The notes under the pieces: generated by a model
Told to the model about the DNA's origin: nothing
What the model saw: only the letters and a program-made list of their open reading frames with translations
The model's database searches: none
Assembly: GCA_015494775.1 (NCBI GenBank)
Contig: WGAP01000143.1
Coordinates: 1-6,975, forward strand
Length of the DNA stretch: 6,975 bases
Source: Flavobacteriales bacterium
Lineage (GTDB): Bacteria; Bacteroidota; Bacteroidia; Flavobacteriales; Flavobacteriaceae
Reading direction: 5' to 3'
Position numbers and translations under genes: made by a program
In this document: positions 1 through 4,618 of the stretch, one piece after another
Numbering within the stretch: position 1 is the first letter of the stretch
Layout of the letters: the number at the start of each line of letters is the position of its first letter

Positions 1-158
1 CGTTCGTTGGTATGAAGAAAAATCTTTTTGGCGGCATTGTAAACGGCCACTTGCGGAATGGGTGTTTTGGTATCGTGGGAAATTACTTTGATAACCTGGG
101 CCTGCACGAGGGGAAAAGATGCAAAAGCAATCAACAGCAGGAATAATTTTCGTTTCAT
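1..158 (-). CDS. N-terminus of exported protein with carboxypeptidase-regulatory-like domain, probable TonB-dependent receptor (partial)
   Basis: Only the first 52 codons lie in the window; the gene continues past position 1. Reading from ATG at 158-156, residues 1-21 form a signal peptide: a basic MKRK start, a hydrophobic core LFLLLIAFASFPLV, and a QAQ cleavage region. The mature part begins VIKVISHDTKTPIPQVAVYN, which has the pattern of the first strands of a CarboxypepD_reg-like beta-sandwich (xVxDxxTxxPIPxVxVYN). In Bacteroidota this module usually precedes the plug and barrel of a TonB-dependent outer-membrane receptor, though it also occurs on other surface proteins. The start is fixed by a 4-base ATGA overlap with the recO stop, which implies translational coupling and a shared transcript with porZ and recO. 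The domain reading is good; the receptor assignment is inference because the rest of the protein is missing. Confidence 0.7.
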   Translation of the reverse strand, partial: MKRKLFLLLIAFASFPLVQAQVIKVISHDTKTPIPQVAVYNAAKKIFLHTNE

Positions 159-841
159 CGGCTTAGCATTTCTTTGTAAACGCGCACACTTTCGGGCAAA
201 TGATAATTTCCGGTGTGGATTTGAAAATACATTTCCCAAATGCGCAAAATTTCCATACGTCGTTTTCGATTTTTTACCGGCCGGCCTTCGAGAAATTCCC
301 TAAACCAAAGCGAACGTTCGGCATCGATGGATGCAAGCCCGCTTGTTCCGGTAAATTTACCTTCGTTTACATCAAAAAATGTGCCTTTCGGGCTTGTCTG
401 CGGAGCGAATCCCAAATAATCGCTGAGATCAAACATAAAACGAAGGTGATAATCAGGGTCATAATTCGATTGGTCGAGCCGGATAAAATACCGGAGAAAC
501 TTATCGAAACTTTCGGGGCCCGGTTCGCCGTGCACGGTTTGGCGTAGCGTGTCGGCCATAAAAAGCGCTTGGGAGGTTTTGTAAAAATCGGTTCCCAAAT
601 CCTTGTAAAAATAGGCCAATCGCGCACTTTTGAGCATGGGCAAGCCCTTGGTTTTCAGCGCTTCGATATCCAAGCATTGGGGCGGAACGGTCAAGCTGCG
701 TTTGCGCCGGCCTTCGGCCGAACGGCCGGTTTTGACCGCCATACTTATCCTTCCGCTTCGGCGTCCCCAAAGGTCGATAATCAGGGTGTTGTCGTTGTGA
801 ACAATGCGTCGCAGCACCAAAATACGGTCGGTAAAGTGCAT
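155..841 (-). CDS. recO: DNA repair protein RecO
   Basis: RecO helps RecR load RecA on SSB-coated single-stranded DNA in the RecFOR gap-repair pathway and anneals complementary strands; it acts on the nucleoid. The product is 228 residues from ATG 841-839, normal for the family. The N-terminal OB-fold is recognisable: FTDRILVLRRIVHNDNTLII, then DLWGRRSGRISMAVK, where the family usually has a T.GIVL.....Y.E....IV pattern. The helical C-terminal half contains LSDYLGFAP and the FFDVNEGKF motif typical of Bacteroidota RecO. The only cysteine is in PPQCLDIE, so the four-cysteine zinc site of some RecO proteins is absent. The reading frame could be extended to a TTG at 859 that overlaps porZ, but ATG 841 aligns better with the family N-terminus and leaves a 7-base gap after porZ. 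It lies downstream of porZ and is coupled to the next gene by a 4-base overlap. Confidence 0.9.
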   Translation of the reverse strand: MHFTDRILVLRRIVHNDNTLIIDLWGRRSGRISMAVKTGRSAEGRRKRSLTVPPQCLDIEALKTKGLPMLKSARLAYFYKDLGTDFYKTSQALFMADTLRQTVHGEPGPESFDKFLRYFIRLDQSNYDPDYHLRFMFDLSDYLGFAPQTSPKGTFFDVNEGKFTGTSGLASIDAERSLWFREFLEGRPVKNRKRRMEILRIWEMYFQIHTGNYHLPESVRVYKEMLSR

Positions 842-848
842 AGCCGGT

Positions 849-3143
849 TTATTTGACAATCAGCGCTTTGAGCACCTTGGTGTGTGTGGTGTCGTCGTCC
901 GTGAGCAATATGAGGTAAACCCCCGTGGCCACCTTACGGCCCGAAAAATTGCGCAGATCCCATTCGACCGTGCCGCCACGCGAACGGGTTTCCCAAACCA
1001 GATTTCCTTCGATGTCGGTGATTTTGACACTAATGTCCGACATCAGGTTGCGAATGATAAGCCGTTGATGCCTTTTTTGGTTCAACGGATTGGGATAGAC
1101 ATAGGCCTTGTCCAGGTTGTCCTTGCCTTCGGTGGCGTCACCACGAAAACCTATCAGCCCTTTGTCCGTGCTTATGTAAACCACGCCCGTTACGGGATCG
1201 ACGGCCACATCGAAAATGGCGTTGCCGGGCAAAGGCGAGTTTTCGGCCGTAAAGTGATAGATGGTTTCCTGTCCATCGGCCGATACGTAGAAAAGTCCGG
1301 CGTTGGTGGTGCCTATCCATTTGTTGTTGGCGCCGTCCACTACAATTTCGGTAATTTCCTGATTGGCCATCAATTCCACGCCTTGATTATCCTGTCCGTG
1401 GAGTTCGGCCAGTTCGATGATAATGGGTTGGGTTTTAACGCCCGGATCATTGAACGCGTTTTCGGGATTGGGCAAAATACGCAGGCCGCGCAGGGTGCCG
1501 ATCCACAGCGTATTGTCCTTGTCCACGGCCGTGGCTTGGGTGTTGCGATAGCCGCCTTCGTAGGGAATATCGTTTTGTTCGGTCAATACCACCAGGTCGC
1601 CGGTGCCGGGATTTAATCCCACCACACCCAACCGGTGGGTGGCGATCCATAAATTGCCCGAACGGTCGAATTGCATATCGGCGGCGCCTTCGTTGTAGGC
1701 GGTGTTCATAATAGACGAAAAGGAGTAAGCATTCCATGCGTTGTTCGATAAATCAAAACGATGGACTTCGTCCATCACCAAGCCCTCGAACATCCACAAA
1801 TTTCCGTCCGTATCCCAAACCAACGGACTGACGCGGTAATCGGTCAGCGGATGACCGTTGATTACAATGGGTTGAAGGGTGGAATTCGTAGGATCATAAG
1901 TTTGGTATAAACTGCCGTGACGGAATTCCAACAAACCCTGATGAAAGGAACCGATAAACACCTGCGTGGTATCGTTGCGGTTGATTTTGACATCGGTCAA
2001 ACTTACCTTACCAAAGGCGGAATAAGGAATGTTATACCATTGGCCGCCTGTCAAATGGCTGATGCCGTAATAATCCAAGGGATAGGGATTGTAGAGTTGG
2101 TCGTAGTCGCCGTAAACAACCCAAAGATTGCCGTTGTAGGCGTCGGCGGCGAAGGGATGGTTATACAAGGGACCGTCGGGAAGGATTTGTGCGGTGCTGT
2201 TGGCGGTAAAATCCCAATGCAGAATGCCTTGCTCGCGGGTGCCTGCATAAAGGTTTCCGTCCTTGGCGGCCAGGCATTGCACACGGAAGGATCGGCCTTG
2301 GAAACGGTTGATGGTCTGCACCGGATTGATCGATGCATCATAAACCAAAATACGGTCGGACAGCCCGACGAAAAGTTTATCGGCATTGGCGGTCATGGCT
2401 ACGGCCGCCGAGGGAAAATGCTGCCAGTGGACGACTGTTCCGCCGGCTATTTCGTAAAGTTCGCCGGCTTTGATGCCCATCAGGCGCCCGCCGAAAACGG
2501 CCAATAAATTCCAGGTGCCGCCGTCGATTTGTTGCCAACGCGAAAGGTCGCCCTTGTAGGGTTCGTTTACATCCACCGACAAGATGCCGTTGCCTTCGGT
2601 GGCGGCATAAATACGGCCTTGGAACACGACCACATCATTAACGCCCATATCCGTTCCACCGGGTCCGAGCCGATAGGTATCACCGAAGCCCTGCGGATCC
2701 ATCCGGTATTCGGTAAGCCCGTAGGGCATAGCCAGGTAGAGCACGCTGCCATTGGAAATTATGGCGCGGACATGTTTTTGGTCATCGGGTATGTGGGCCA
2801 GAAAAAGTCCCTGTTCTTTTTTTACCTTGCCGTCGTCGGGGCGGATGAGTTCGATGCGGCCGCCGTCGTGAACCACAAAGAGTTGGCCCGTGGGGTCGTG
2901 ATAGTAAATTTGCTGCAAATCCTGCCCGGAAAGGCCCTGAACGGTGGAAAATTTGCGGTATTTGCCGTCGGCGGGGTCAAAGACAAAGACGGCATTGTCG
3001 GCACAGCCAATAACACGCTCTCCGTCAAGGGCAACGGAATGGATGTTGCGGTAGGAAAAAAGGTCGATCCAACGGGAATTGGTTTGCGCCCGGAGGCCGA
3101 GCCAAGATAGCAGCAAAAGAATCCAAACCGGCGCGTGCTTCAT
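849..3143 (-). CDS. porZ: PorZ-like type IX secretion system surface protein (beta-propeller, T9SS sorting tail)
   Basis: PorZ is a cell-surface component of the type IX secretion system; in Porphyromonas gingivalis it belongs to the attachment complex that sorts cargo and delivers anionic LPS to it. The 764-residue product has a signal peptide (residues 1-20, core VWILLLLSWLGL, ending RAQ), then WIDLFSYRNIHSVA and VFVFDPADGKYRKFSTVQGL, the usual opening of the PorZ propeller. Propeller repeats continue along the chain. Two-component-regulator type blades appear near residues 498 (LWIATHRLGVVGL), 546 (LWIGTLRGLRIL), 607 (KWIGTTNAGLF) and 653 (VYISTDKGLIGF). Residues 680-764 form a type-A C-terminal sorting domain: YPNPLN near 683-688, VKITDIEGNLVW, then ATGVYLILL near 739-747 and a terminal Lys. 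The first ATG after a promoter-like site at 3161-3168 was taken as start. It is probably the first gene of porZ-recO-receptor. A generic propeller cargo protein with a T9SS tail is the alternative; length, N-terminal pattern and recO linkage favour PorZ. Confidence 0.82.
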   Translation of the reverse strand: MKHAPVWILLLLSWLGLRAQTNSRWIDLFSYRNIHSVALDGERVIGCADNAVFVFDPADGKYRKFSTVQGLSGQDLQQIYYHDPTGQLFVVHDGGRIELIRPDDGKVKKEQGLFLAHIPDDQKHVRAIISNGSVLYLAMPYGLTEYRMDPQGFGDTYRLGPGGTDMGVNDVVVFQGRIYAATEGNGILSVDVNEPYKGDLSRWQQIDGGTWNLLAVFGGRLMGIKAGELYEIAGGTVVHWQHFPSAAVAMTANADKLFVGLSDRILVYDASINPVQTINRFQGRSFRVQCLAAKDGNLYAGTREQGILHWDFTANSTAQILPDGPLYNHPFAADAYNGNLWVVYGDYDQLYNPYPLDYYGISHLTGGQWYNIPYSAFGKVSLTDVKINRNDTTQVFIGSFHQGLLEFRHGSLYQTYDPTNSTLQPIVINGHPLTDYRVSPLVWDTDGNLWMFEGLVMDEVHRFDLSNNAWNAYSFSSIMNTAYNEGAADMQFDRSGNLWIATHRLGVVGLNPGTGDLVVLTEQNDIPYEGGYRNTQATAVDKDNTLWIGTLRGLRILPNPENAFNDPGVKTQPIIIELAELHGQDNQGVELMANQEITEIVVDGANNKWIGTTNAGLFYVSADGQETIYHFTAENSPLPGNAIFDVAVDPVTGVVYISTDKGLIGFRGDATEGKDNLDKAYVYPNPLNQKRHQRLIIRNLMSDISVKITDIEGNLVWETRSRGGTVEWDLRNFSGRKVATGVYLILLTDDDTTHTKVLKALIVK

Positions 3144-3160
3144 AGCGGATGATTACAGGA

Positions 3161-3168
3161 CAAAGGTA
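3161..3168 (-). promoter_or_regulatory. Candidate -7 element (TACCTTTG) for porZ-recO operon
   Basis: Read on the minus strand, 3168-3161 is TACCTTTG, an exact match to the Bacteroidota -7 consensus TAnnTTTG, and it sits 17 bases before the porZ start codon. The -33 element is poor: the nearest TTTG on this strand (3185-3182) leaves a spacer of only 13 bases instead of about 19. Transcription would give a very short leader. Confidence 0.45.
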
Positions 3169-3276
3169 ACAATTTAAACGTCAAAGCGGGGGAAATAGTG
3201 CGCAGGTTGTAACAGGATTGACAATGCCAATAAATTTTTTTGCCAATTTGTTTAATTGATTAAGAAAACAAAGCAT

Positions 3277-3307
3277 TTTGGAATTTATATTTTTTGAAAT
3301 ATTTTTG
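3277..3307 (+). promoter_or_regulatory. Bacteroidota-type promoter TTTG-N19-TATTTTTG
   Basis: TTTG at 3277-3280 and TATTTTTG at 3300-3307 are separated by 19 bases and match the known Bacteroidota primary-sigma consensus (-33 TTTG, -7 TAnnTTTG) exactly. The predicted start site is a few bases after 3307, giving a leader of about 20-25 bases before ATG 3336. Because it lies downstream of the more upstream in-frame ATG at 3294, it argues that translation begins at 3336. Confidence 0.65.
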
Positions 3308-3335
3308 CGGAAAAATATACGATAAAGTCAAAAAT

Positions 3336-3737
3336 ATGAAAAGGTATCTTTTATTTTTCCTTATTGTATGGGCTATGGGAAACGTTTACGGTAAAAACGC
3401 CTCCCTTTTTTCATATAATCACGAAAAGGTAAACAAAGCATTGGTTAGTGTCAATATATTGGAACGGTATGTTAGTGCCCATAAATTAACTCTGAATCAG
3501 TTATCCACCGATAATCCTTTGACAAAGAATTTAAGGGCCGATATGGACTCACCGGTTTCGCCCCGTGAATCCGTCTTGGGTATTCCGGGATTTTTTTGGG
3601 GATTTGTTTTAAATGTTGTCGGTGTACTCATTGTTTATTTTGTAACAAAGGATGCGGTGGAAACGTCACGTGCATTCATAGGATGTACTACTATCGTAAC
3701 TCTTATTCTTTTTATATATTTTCTTTCCGATTTTTAA
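3336..3737 (+). CDS. Small exported or inner-membrane protein, conserved uncharacterised Bacteroidota type
   Basis: The 133-residue product has no known function that I can name. Residues 1-19 (MKRYLLFFLIVWAMGNVYG) look like a signal peptide. Next comes a mostly helical stretch of about 35 residues, LFSYNHEKVNKALVSVNILERYV then LTLNQL, followed by a short linker. The C-terminal third is hydrophobic: GIPGFFWGFVLNVVGVLIVYFV (about 82-103) and FIGCTTIVTLILFIYFL (about 114-130), two probable membrane helices around a VTKDAVETSRAF turn. This layout, signal peptide then acidic/helical segment then a GIPxFxWGxxLxxxGxLxVYxxT block, recalls a small-protein type I have seen annotated as hypothetical in Bacteroidota; that is recollection, not a search. 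An in-frame ATG at 3294 would add 14 residues ahead of the signal peptide, but it lies upstream of the predicted promoter, so 3336 is preferred. The gene is markedly more AT-rich than its neighbours and stands alone, divergent from porZ. Confidence 0.75.
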   Translation: MKRYLLFFLIVWAMGNVYGKNASLFSYNHEKVNKALVSVNILERYVSAHKLTLNQLSTDNPLTKNLRADMDSPVSPRESVLGIPGFFWGFVLNVVGVLIVYFVTKDAVETSRAFIGCTTIVTLILFIYFLSDF

Positions 3738-3824
3738 TAGATAGTATTACCCCAGCCATTATTTATTCAAAAATCCAATTTCCATTGTTATTTGGACAGC
3801 CGTTTTTTGAGCGGTAATAAATCC

Positions 3825-3844
3825 GCGCCAGGGATGGGAGCGGT
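3825..3844 (+). repeat. Left copy of exact 20-base direct repeat
   Basis: GCGCCAGGGATGGGAGCGGT occurs here and, without a mismatch, at 4385-4404. The right copy is the 5' arm of a complete folded element (4385-4525). This left copy is followed by a hairpin (3857-3888), but I find no matching 3' arm (GAGCGGACAGCCC) after it, so it looks like a half element or a remnant. Confidence 0.85.
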
Positions 3845-3856
3845 ATGAATTTTTTT

Positions 3857-3888
3857 GTTCTTTCTTTTGCTTGCCCAAAAGAAAGAAC
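3857..3888. repeat. Perfect inverted repeat, 13-base arms
   Basis: GTTCTTTCTTTTG (3857-3869) and CAAAAGAAAGAAC (3876-3888) are perfect complements around a 6-base loop, with partial pairing of flanking T and A runs. Neither strand shows a clean T-run directly after the stem, so it is not an ordinary terminator, although it is the first strong hairpin downstream of the 3336-3737 gene. The purine/pyrimidine asymmetry of the arms is marked. Confidence 0.85.
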
Positions 3889-3907
3889 CAAATCATTAAA
3901 AATGTTT

Positions 3908-3930
3908 TTTGTTCGGCTTCGCCGAACAAA
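3908..3930. repeat. Perfect inverted repeat, 10-base arms, TTC loop
   Basis: TTTGTTCGGC (3908-3917) and GCCGAACAAA (3921-3930) pair perfectly around a three-base TTC loop. T-rich sequence precedes the stem and A-rich sequence follows it, so on the minus strand too the stem is followed by an A-rich stretch and not a terminator-like T-run. Confidence 0.8.
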
Positions 3931-3953
3931 GAAAAGACGCTTTTACAATAAAT

Positions 3954-3995
3954 TTTTCGGGGCGTCATAGGAGTAAATTTATGACGCCCCGAAAA
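3954..3995. repeat. Perfect inverted repeat, 16-base arms
   Basis: TTTTCGGGGCGTCATA (3954-3969) and TATGACGCCCCGAAAA (3980-3995) are exact complements with a 10-base loop. This is the longest uninterrupted stem in the window. Each arm has a GC-rich block flanked by a homopolymer, so transcripts in either direction would form a stable hairpin followed by a short A-rich tail. Confidence 0.88.
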
Positions 3996-3997
3996 CC

Positions 3998-4046
3998 GCG
4001 GTCAAAATTTGGCGGGCTACGCCCTGGGTTTCCAAATTTTGTCCGC
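3998..4046. repeat. Inverted repeat with nested small hairpin
   Basis: Arms 3998-4012 and 4032-4046 pair at 14 of 15 positions: GCGG, one T/T mismatch, then CAAAATTTGG against CCAAATTTTG and CCGC. Inside the 19-base loop, GGGC (4014-4017) and GCCC (4021-4024) pair around TAC. It begins only two bases after the previous hairpin ends. Confidence 0.78.
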
Positions 4047-4055
4047 CTATTTTGG

Positions 4056-4099
4056 TGAAAAAGATTTTTTATTCGCTTCGCGAATCTTGGATTTTTTCA
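4056..4099. repeat. Interrupted inverted repeat with TTC-loop core
   Basis: The core ATTCGC (4071-4076), TTC, GCGAAT (4080-4085) is perfect. Outer arms TGAAAAA (4056-4062) and TTTTTCA (4093-4099) also pair, separated from the core by unmatched AT-rich bases. The loop is the same TTC triplet as at 3918-3920. Confidence 0.6.
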
Positions 4100-4140
4100 T
4101 TAATACCCCCGTGTTAGATTGTTCGGTATTTGTTATTCAA

Positions 4141-4156
4141 GCGCGACTTGTCGCGC
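4141..4156. repeat. Short GC-rich palindrome GCGCGAC/GTCGCGC
   Basis: GCGCGAC (4141-4147) and GTCGCGC (4150-4156) are perfect complements with two bases between them; as RNA this would be a 6-pair stem with a CTTG loop. It lies 10 bases before the first cloverleaf-like unit. Confidence 0.7.
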
Positions 4157-4166
4157 GGAAAAGGCC

Positions 4167-4270
4167 GGTGGCTGAGTGCTGCGAACGCAGTGAGCAGTGT
4201 ATCGAAGCCCCGGCCGGTCATTCCGGTCGCTTCGATACAATTTTTGCTACGCAAAAATCACTCAGCGACC
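4167..4270. repeat. Cloverleaf-like repeat, unit 1
   Basis: This 104-base unit has four potential stems. The outer stem pairs 4167-4178 (GGTGGCTGAGTG) with 4259-4270 (CACTCAGCGACC), 11 of 12 pairs. Inside it lie hairpin A (CTGC 4179-4182 with GCAG 4187-4190), hairpin B (GTATCGAAGC 4199-4208 with GCTTCGATAC 4229-4238, perfect, with CCGG/CCGG in its loop) and hairpin C (ATTTTTGC 4240-4247 with GCAAAAAT 4251-4258, perfect, TAC loop). The result is a four-way junction on paper. It aligns with unit 2 over its whole length. It is not a tRNA: the anticodon-arm geometry and conserved T-loop bases are missing. It may be a REP/BIME-like intergenic repeat or a structured RNA. Confidence 0.82.
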
Positions 4271-4278
4271 ACCAAACA

Positions 4279-4378
4279 GGTGCCTGAGTGCTGTGCCGAA
4301 GGCGCAGTGTATCGAAGGCACCGCCATTTGTTCCGGTCGCTTCGATACAATTTTGCTTCGCAAAATCACTCAGCGACC
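4279..4378. repeat. Cloverleaf-like repeat, unit 2
   Basis: Second copy, 100 bases, starting 8 bases after unit 1. The outer stem 4279-4290 with 4367-4378 has 10 of 12 pairs. Hairpin A is CTGTGCC (4291-4297), GAA, GGCGCAG (4301-4307), seven pairs with one G-T. Hairpin B is GTATCGAAG (4309-4317) with CTTCGATAC (4340-4348). Hairpin C is ATTTTGC (4350-4356), TTC, GCAAAAT (4360-4366). Relative to unit 1, hairpin C has lost one pair from both arms and hairpin A has a different but still complementary sequence. The right half (TTCCGGTCGCTTCGATACAA onward) is nearly identical between units. Confidence 0.82.
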
Positions 4379-4384
4379 TACGTT

Positions 4385-4404
4385 GCGCCAGGGATGGGAG
4401 CGGT
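4385..4404 (+). repeat. Right copy of exact 20-base direct repeat
   Basis: Identical to 3825-3844. Here the repeat supplies the 5' strand of the basal stem and the left GAGCGG strand of the folded element, so the repeat boundary coincides with a structural unit. Confidence 0.85.
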
Positions 4405-4525
4405 TATGCGGCAGCCGTGCGCCGCAGGCCTGCCGTGGCGGTGGGGCGACCAGTGGGGAGCCACGTCCGCCACGTTTGCAGGGCAAGAGCGGGCGGCTGC
4501 CGCATTTGAGCGGACAGCCCGGTGC
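4385..4525. other. Structured element with symmetric GAGCGG internal loop
   Basis: The ends pair: GCGCC (4385-4389) with GGTGC (4521-4525) including one G-T, then a bulged A4390, then GGG (4391-4393) with CCC (4518-4520). Near the middle, ATGCGGCAGCC (4406-4416) and GGCTGCCGCAT (4495-4505) are an exact 11-pair stem. Between the stems are two 12-base strands, 4394-4405 and 4506-4517, each containing GAGCGG; antiparallel alignment gives G-C and C-G pairs flanked by A/G and G/A oppositions. The apical loop 4417-4494 is GC-rich and variable looking. The terminal motifs (GCGCCAGGGATGG.AGCGG and GAGCGGA.AGCCCGG) resemble a repeated intergenic motif I recall from Bacteroidota genomes. A described RNA family such as Flavo-1 is possible, but I could not check that. 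The strand of action is unknown. Confidence 0.65.
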
Positions 4526-4550
4526 CGCACATTGCGCAGCAATGTCGGCA
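4523..4550. repeat. Hairpin overlapping the basal stem of the GAGCGG element
   Basis: TGCCG (4523-4527), bulged C4528, ACATTGC (4529-4535), loop GCA, GCAATGT (4539-4545), CGGCA (4546-4550): 12 pairs with a single bulge. Bases 4523-4525 are also claimed by the basal stem of the 4385-4525 element, so the two cannot both form completely. Confidence 0.7.
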
Positions 4551-4563
4551 GGCGCCCGAAAAC

Positions 4564-4594
4564 AAAAAAACCGCTTCCCCGCAGGGAAACGGTT
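4564..4594 (-). terminator. Rho-independent terminator of groES transcript
   Basis: On the minus strand, 4594-4569 forms a stem of 5 + 5 pairs (AACCG and TTCCC with their complements) with one mismatch and a 4-base loop, followed at 4570-4564 by seven T residues. It lies about 20 bases past the groES stop codon and so would end the 5519-4617 transcript. Confidence 0.85.
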
Positions 4595-4596
4595 CG

Positions 4597-4618
4597 TCCG
4601 TTCGGTTACGGATTTTTT
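4597..4618 (+). terminator. Weak plus-strand terminator-like hairpin
   Basis: TCCGT (4597-4601) and ACGGA (4608-4612) pair around a 6-base loop and are followed by six T at 4613-4618, which overlap the last codons of groES. It would stop plus-strand transcription arriving from the hairpin region. The stem is short, so the call is tentative. Confidence 0.35.

Larger units (their letters stand above)
3738..4616. other. Gene-free hairpin-rich region between convergent genes
   Basis: This 879-base stretch separates the convergent 3336-3737 gene and groES. I see no credible gene in it: the open frames crossing it are arginine- and cysteine-rich, change character at every hairpin and lack a recognisable domain. 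From about 3825 onward nearly every part belongs to an inverted repeat, listed individually below: simple hairpins at 3857-3888, 3908-3930, 3954-3995, 3998-4046, 4056-4099 and 4141-4156, two cloverleaf-like repeats, the GAGCGG element, a further hairpin at 4523-4550 and the groES terminator. The first 87 bases (3738-3824) are AT-rich and show nothing clear. Confidence 0.8.

Noticed and set aside
155..859. TTG start of recO at 859
   Set aside because: It would add six residues (MSNKPA) overlapping the porZ end; ATG 841 matches the family N-terminus and leaves a normal 7-base gap.
804..1616. Plus-strand open frame of 270 codons (and others at 1917-2507, 2529-3110)
   Set aside because: Antisense shadows of porZ, whose propeller repeats and sorting tail are convincing.
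4167..4270. tRNA or tRNA-like gene
   Set aside because: The fold is a four-way junction and GGTCGCTTCGATAC faintly recalls a T arm, but arm lengths, anticodon loop and conserved bases do not fit.
4167..4378. CRISPR array
   Set aside because: Only two copies, about 100 bases each with an 8-base spacer; far from CRISPR geometry, and no cas genes.
3825..4404. Insertion sequence with 20-base target duplication
   Set aside because: No transposase frame and no terminal inverted repeats at the inner edges; the 20-mer is part of a folded element, so a shared element explains it better.
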